From Chryseolinea serpens (lineage in GTDB: Bacteria > Bacteroidota > Bacteroidia > Cytophagales > Cyclobacteriaceae): a DNA stretch of 64,000 nucleotides. The notes beneath the pieces are model-generated. The model was not told where the DNA came from. It made no database searches and worked only from the letters and a program-made list of their open reading frames with translations. A program made the position numbers and the translations under genes. Shown piece after piece: positions 61,810-64,000 of this stretch. Where the stretch lies: NCBI RefSeq assembly GCF_900129725.1, contig NZ_FQWQ01000003.1, forward strand, positions 984,091 to 1,048,090. The letters run 5' to 3'. How positions within the stretch are numbered: the stretch's first letter is position 1; each line of letters begins with the position of its first letter.

Positions 61810-63795
61810 ATGAGCATTCGTACCTGTCGTTTTACGATCCTGTTTTTAGTGTTGTTGGTAGCGGCACCTCTGTGTAGGGCAGAGGTCCGCTTGCCAAAAA
61901 TATTCGGCAACAACATGGTGTTGCAGCGCGACCTTCCTTTGCATTTTTGGGGATGGGCCTCGCCGGGTGAAGAGGTGAAGGTGATGATGGGCGTGAAGAC
62001 CGTCAGTGTAAAAAGCAACGCACAGGGAAAATGGTCCTGCGTACTTCCTGCCACGCCGGCAGGAGGGCCCTATGAAGCGGTGATCAGTGGAACGAACCGG
62101 ATCGAGCTAAAAAATATTCTCATCGGCGACGTGTGGATCTGTGGCGGACAGTCGAACATGCAATGGCGCCTGGATCAGACACCTTATGAAGAAAAAGATT
62201 CCGTCCTCTTGAAACGCGGGAACATCCGCTTGTTCACCGTGCCGTTTGAGATGGACTATCAACCCCGCGAAGACGTGAAGGGAAATGGCTGGCAAACCTT
62301 GAGTCCTCAGACCATCCGGGAGTTTTCAGCGGTGGCCTATCACTTTGGAAAATATCTGTACGAACAACTCGATGTCCCCGTCGGCCTGGTGAGCGACAAC
62401 CTTGGGGCAACAGCGGCCGAGGCGTGGATGAGCAACGAGGCGCTTTTGCAGTTCCCTGAATTTGCAAGCCTTATTCAGCCAGTAGTGAAACATGGCAAAA
62501 GCTTTGAAGCCTTGACGGCGGACTTCGAGAAGAACAAAGCTGTTTGGTTCAAAAAATATTATTACAAAAGCGCCGGCGTAAAAGGAGAGTGGTTTAAACC
62601 GGAAACAAATGTTGCCGACTGGAAACCGATCAATGCTTCGGGCAACACCTGGGAAAACGAACCCGATCTCAAAGATCACGACGGCGAAGTGTGGTTCCGC
62701 ACCACTTTCGATCTTCCCGAAAATTATCACGACGAAAATTTCAACATCGCCCTGTCGCAGATCGACGACTATGACATGGCCTGGGTGAATGGCGTAAAGA
62801 TCGGAGAGACCTATGGCAAACATAACCACCGGAACTACAGCGTCCCCACGCGTACTTTGAAGCCGAAGGGCAATGTGTTGGTGGTGCGCGTGTTCGATAT
62901 CGGCGGCATCGGTGGGTTCACGACGAGCCCGTTTTGGGGAAGCAAGATCATGTTGGGGACTTGGCTGTATAAAAAAGGCGAGGCCATAGACGCCGCAAAA
63001 TTTCCAAAAGTGGAGATGCCGAACGCGACACCGTTTTCATCTCCCGGTGTTTTATACAATGGTAGCATTGCGCCCCTCACGGCGTTTCCCATCAAGGGCG
63101 CCATTTGGTACCAGGGTGAAACCAACGTAGACCGGGCATACGAATACCGCGAATTGTTCCCTGCACTGATCCGCGATTGGAGAAAGCATTGGAATCAGGG
63201 CGACTTCCCTTTTCTGTTTGTGCAGTTGGCAAACTACATGGACGAAGCGAAGGAACCCGGTGAGAGTCATTGGGCAGAACTCCGCGAAGCACAGGCCTTG
63301 ACGCTGTCGTTGCCCAACACCGGCATGGCCTGCGCCATCGACATCGGTGAGGCGCAAGACATTCATCCCCGGAACAAACTGGATGTGGGCAAACGCCTCG
63401 GCCTCGCAGCGATGAAGGTGGCCTATGGAAAGAGCGTGGTGGCTTCGGGTCCAACGTTCAAAACCTTGCACGTCGAGGGTGAGCACCTGATCCTTTCATA
63501 CGACAACATCGGAAGCGGCCTGCTGTCGAAAGACAAATACGGATACCTGCGCGGATTTCAAGTGGCTGGAGCCGACAAGAAATTTTACTGGGCACAGGCC
63601 CGGATTGTCGACGGCAAAGTGGAAGTGGTCTGCGACAAGGTGAAGCAACCCATCGCTGTGCGATATGCCTGGGATAACAACCCCGGTCCGCTCGATCTAT
63701 ACAACGCTGAAGGACTACCCGCCCTGCCTTTTCGCACCGACACCTTCAAAGGCAGCACCGAAGGACAGGTATTTGTGGAGGGTCCGCGTTTCTAA
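61810..63795 (+). CDS. Sialate O-acetylesterase-like SGNH esterase
   Basis: A 661-residue exported protein from ATG 61810, with a Sec signal (to about 23). The SGNH nucleophile is in GGQSNMQW (Ser115) and the catalytic Asp-His pair in QDIHPRNK (Asp517, His519). A galactose-binding-like beta domain is inserted between them (about 255-385, with EVWFRTTFDLPENY and FNIALSQIDDYDMAWVNG). Members remove O-acetyl groups from sialic acid or from plant and microbial glycans. Here it would strip acetyl groups that hinder the mannosidase. Confidence 0.9.
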   Translation: MSIRTCRFTILFLVLLVAAPLCRAEVRLPKIFGNNMVLQRDLPLHFWGWASPGEEVKVMMGVKTVSVKSNAQGKWSCVLPATPAGGPYEAVISGTNRIELKNILIGDVWICGGQSNMQWRLDQTPYEEKDSVLLKRGNIRLFTVPFEMDYQPREDVKGNGWQTLSPQTIREFSAVAYHFGKYLYEQLDVPVGLVSDNLGATAAEAWMSNEALLQFPEFASLIQPVVKHGKSFEALTADFEKNKAVWFKKYYYKSAGVKGEWFKPETNVADWKPINASGNTWENEPDLKDHDGEVWFRTTFDLPENYHDENFNIALSQIDDYDMAWVNGVKIGETYGKHNHRNYSVPTRTLKPKGNVLVVRVFDIGGIGGFTTSPFWGSKIMLGTWLYKKGEAIDAAKFPKVEMPNATPFSSPGVLYNGSIAPLTAFPIKGAIWYQGETNVDRAYEYRELFPALIRDWRKHWNQGDFPFLFVQLANYMDEAKEPGESHWAELREAQALTLSLPNTGMACAIDIGEAQDIHPRNKLDVGKRLGLAAMKVAYGKSVVASGPTFKTLHVEGEHLILSYDNIGSGLLSKDKYGYLRGFQVAGADKKFYWAQARIVDGKVEVVCDKVKQPIAVRYAWDNNPGPLDLYNAEGLPALPFRTDTFKGSTEGQVFVEGPRF

Positions 63796-63910
63796 CGATC
63801 CGGATTCATACGTGTGCGGAAGCACGGGCTCGTTTATATGTAGGGACATTAGGACATAAATTTGTGCTTTCCCCGGGAACCCGTAAATTTAACTATTACT
63901 TTTTATTCGT

Positions 63911-64000
63911 ATGGCCGTAAAAGCAAAGCCGTCAAAAGAGACGGTAGAGTTCAAAATAGATCACGACAGCCCCATTCCGTTGCACGTGCAGGTGGAGACC
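63911..64000 (+). CDS. GntR family regulator, N-terminal fragment cut by the window edge
   Basis: Thirty codons are present from ATG 63911. A charged leader is followed by EFKIDHDSPIPLHVQVE, the usual first helix of GntR-family winged-helix domains (SPIPLYxQVxxxL). The rest of the gene, including the effector domain, is outside the window. Placed at the end of the locus, it is the best candidate to bind the three ATATGT-N4-ACATAT sites. Confidence 0.7.
   Translation, partial: MAVKAKPSKETVEFKIDHDSPIPLHVQVET

Overview
The window is Bacteroidota DNA, most likely from a soil or freshwater member of the Cytophagales. I infer this from two SusC/SusD pairs, an ECF sigma/FecR module, TAnnTTTG-type promoter elements, many Sec-secreted lipoproteins and a GH92 locus. 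No tRNA, rRNA, insertion sequence, CRISPR array or replication origin was seen.

Region 1 (1-9727, all plus strand) looks like the cargo end of an extracellular contractile injection system (eCIS) locus. Five consecutive proteins share an N-terminal DUF4157 (eCIS core) module and differ completely in their C-terminal parts. Two carry an aspzincin-like metallopeptidase signature, one carries another HExxH motif, one may be nuclease-like and one is unknown. A 119-residue orphan sits between the fourth and fifth, and an eCIS-type AAA+ ATPase closes the block. Sheath, tube and baseplate genes are not in the window and would be expected upstream of base 1.

Region 2 (9738-21072) is ordinary accessory chromosome: a Crp/Fnr regulator with a carboxymuconolactone-decarboxylase-like protein, a P2A-type cation ATPase, a DoxX protein coupled to a class C beta-lactamase-like hydrolase, and a 1202-residue FG-GAP/UnbV lipoprotein. 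The 3' end of that last gene and the following 1.1 kb are invaded by copies of a GTTGTTGGTG/CACCAACAAC hairpin and by decayed duplications of the gene's own tail.

Region 3 (21253-35911) holds a sigma/FecR/SusC/SusD system on the minus strand, a single-domain response regulator, a giant alpha-2-macroglobulin with an embedded carboxypeptidase-regulatory plus TonB-plug module, and TatA. Region 4 (36185-45019) has a HelD-like helicase, a DinB-family protein, a 1318-residue multi-pass sensor with a P-loop-less AAA-like domain, and a divergent NmrA/HxlR pair with an operator between them.

Region 5 (45073 to the right edge) is a polysaccharide utilization locus predicted to target an alpha-mannose-rich glycan. 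It contains a GH92 alpha-mannosidase, SusC, SusD, a surface lipoprotein, a GH63/MGH1-like glycosidase, a DUF4185/DUF5005-like protein, a sugar porter, a ROK kinase, a mannose-6-phosphate isomerase with an unusual N-terminal domain, a sialate O-acetylesterase-like esterase and the start of a GntR regulator. Three nearly identical 21-22 bp operator-like sequences (ATATGT-N4-ACATAT core) stand before GH92, before SusC and in the divergent region at 56.2 kb. They suggest one regulon, plausibly controlled by the GntR protein at the edge. The catabolic logic would be glycan capture by SusCD, trimming by GH92 and partners, uptake by the sugar porter, phosphorylation by the ROK kinase and isomerization to fructose-6-phosphate.
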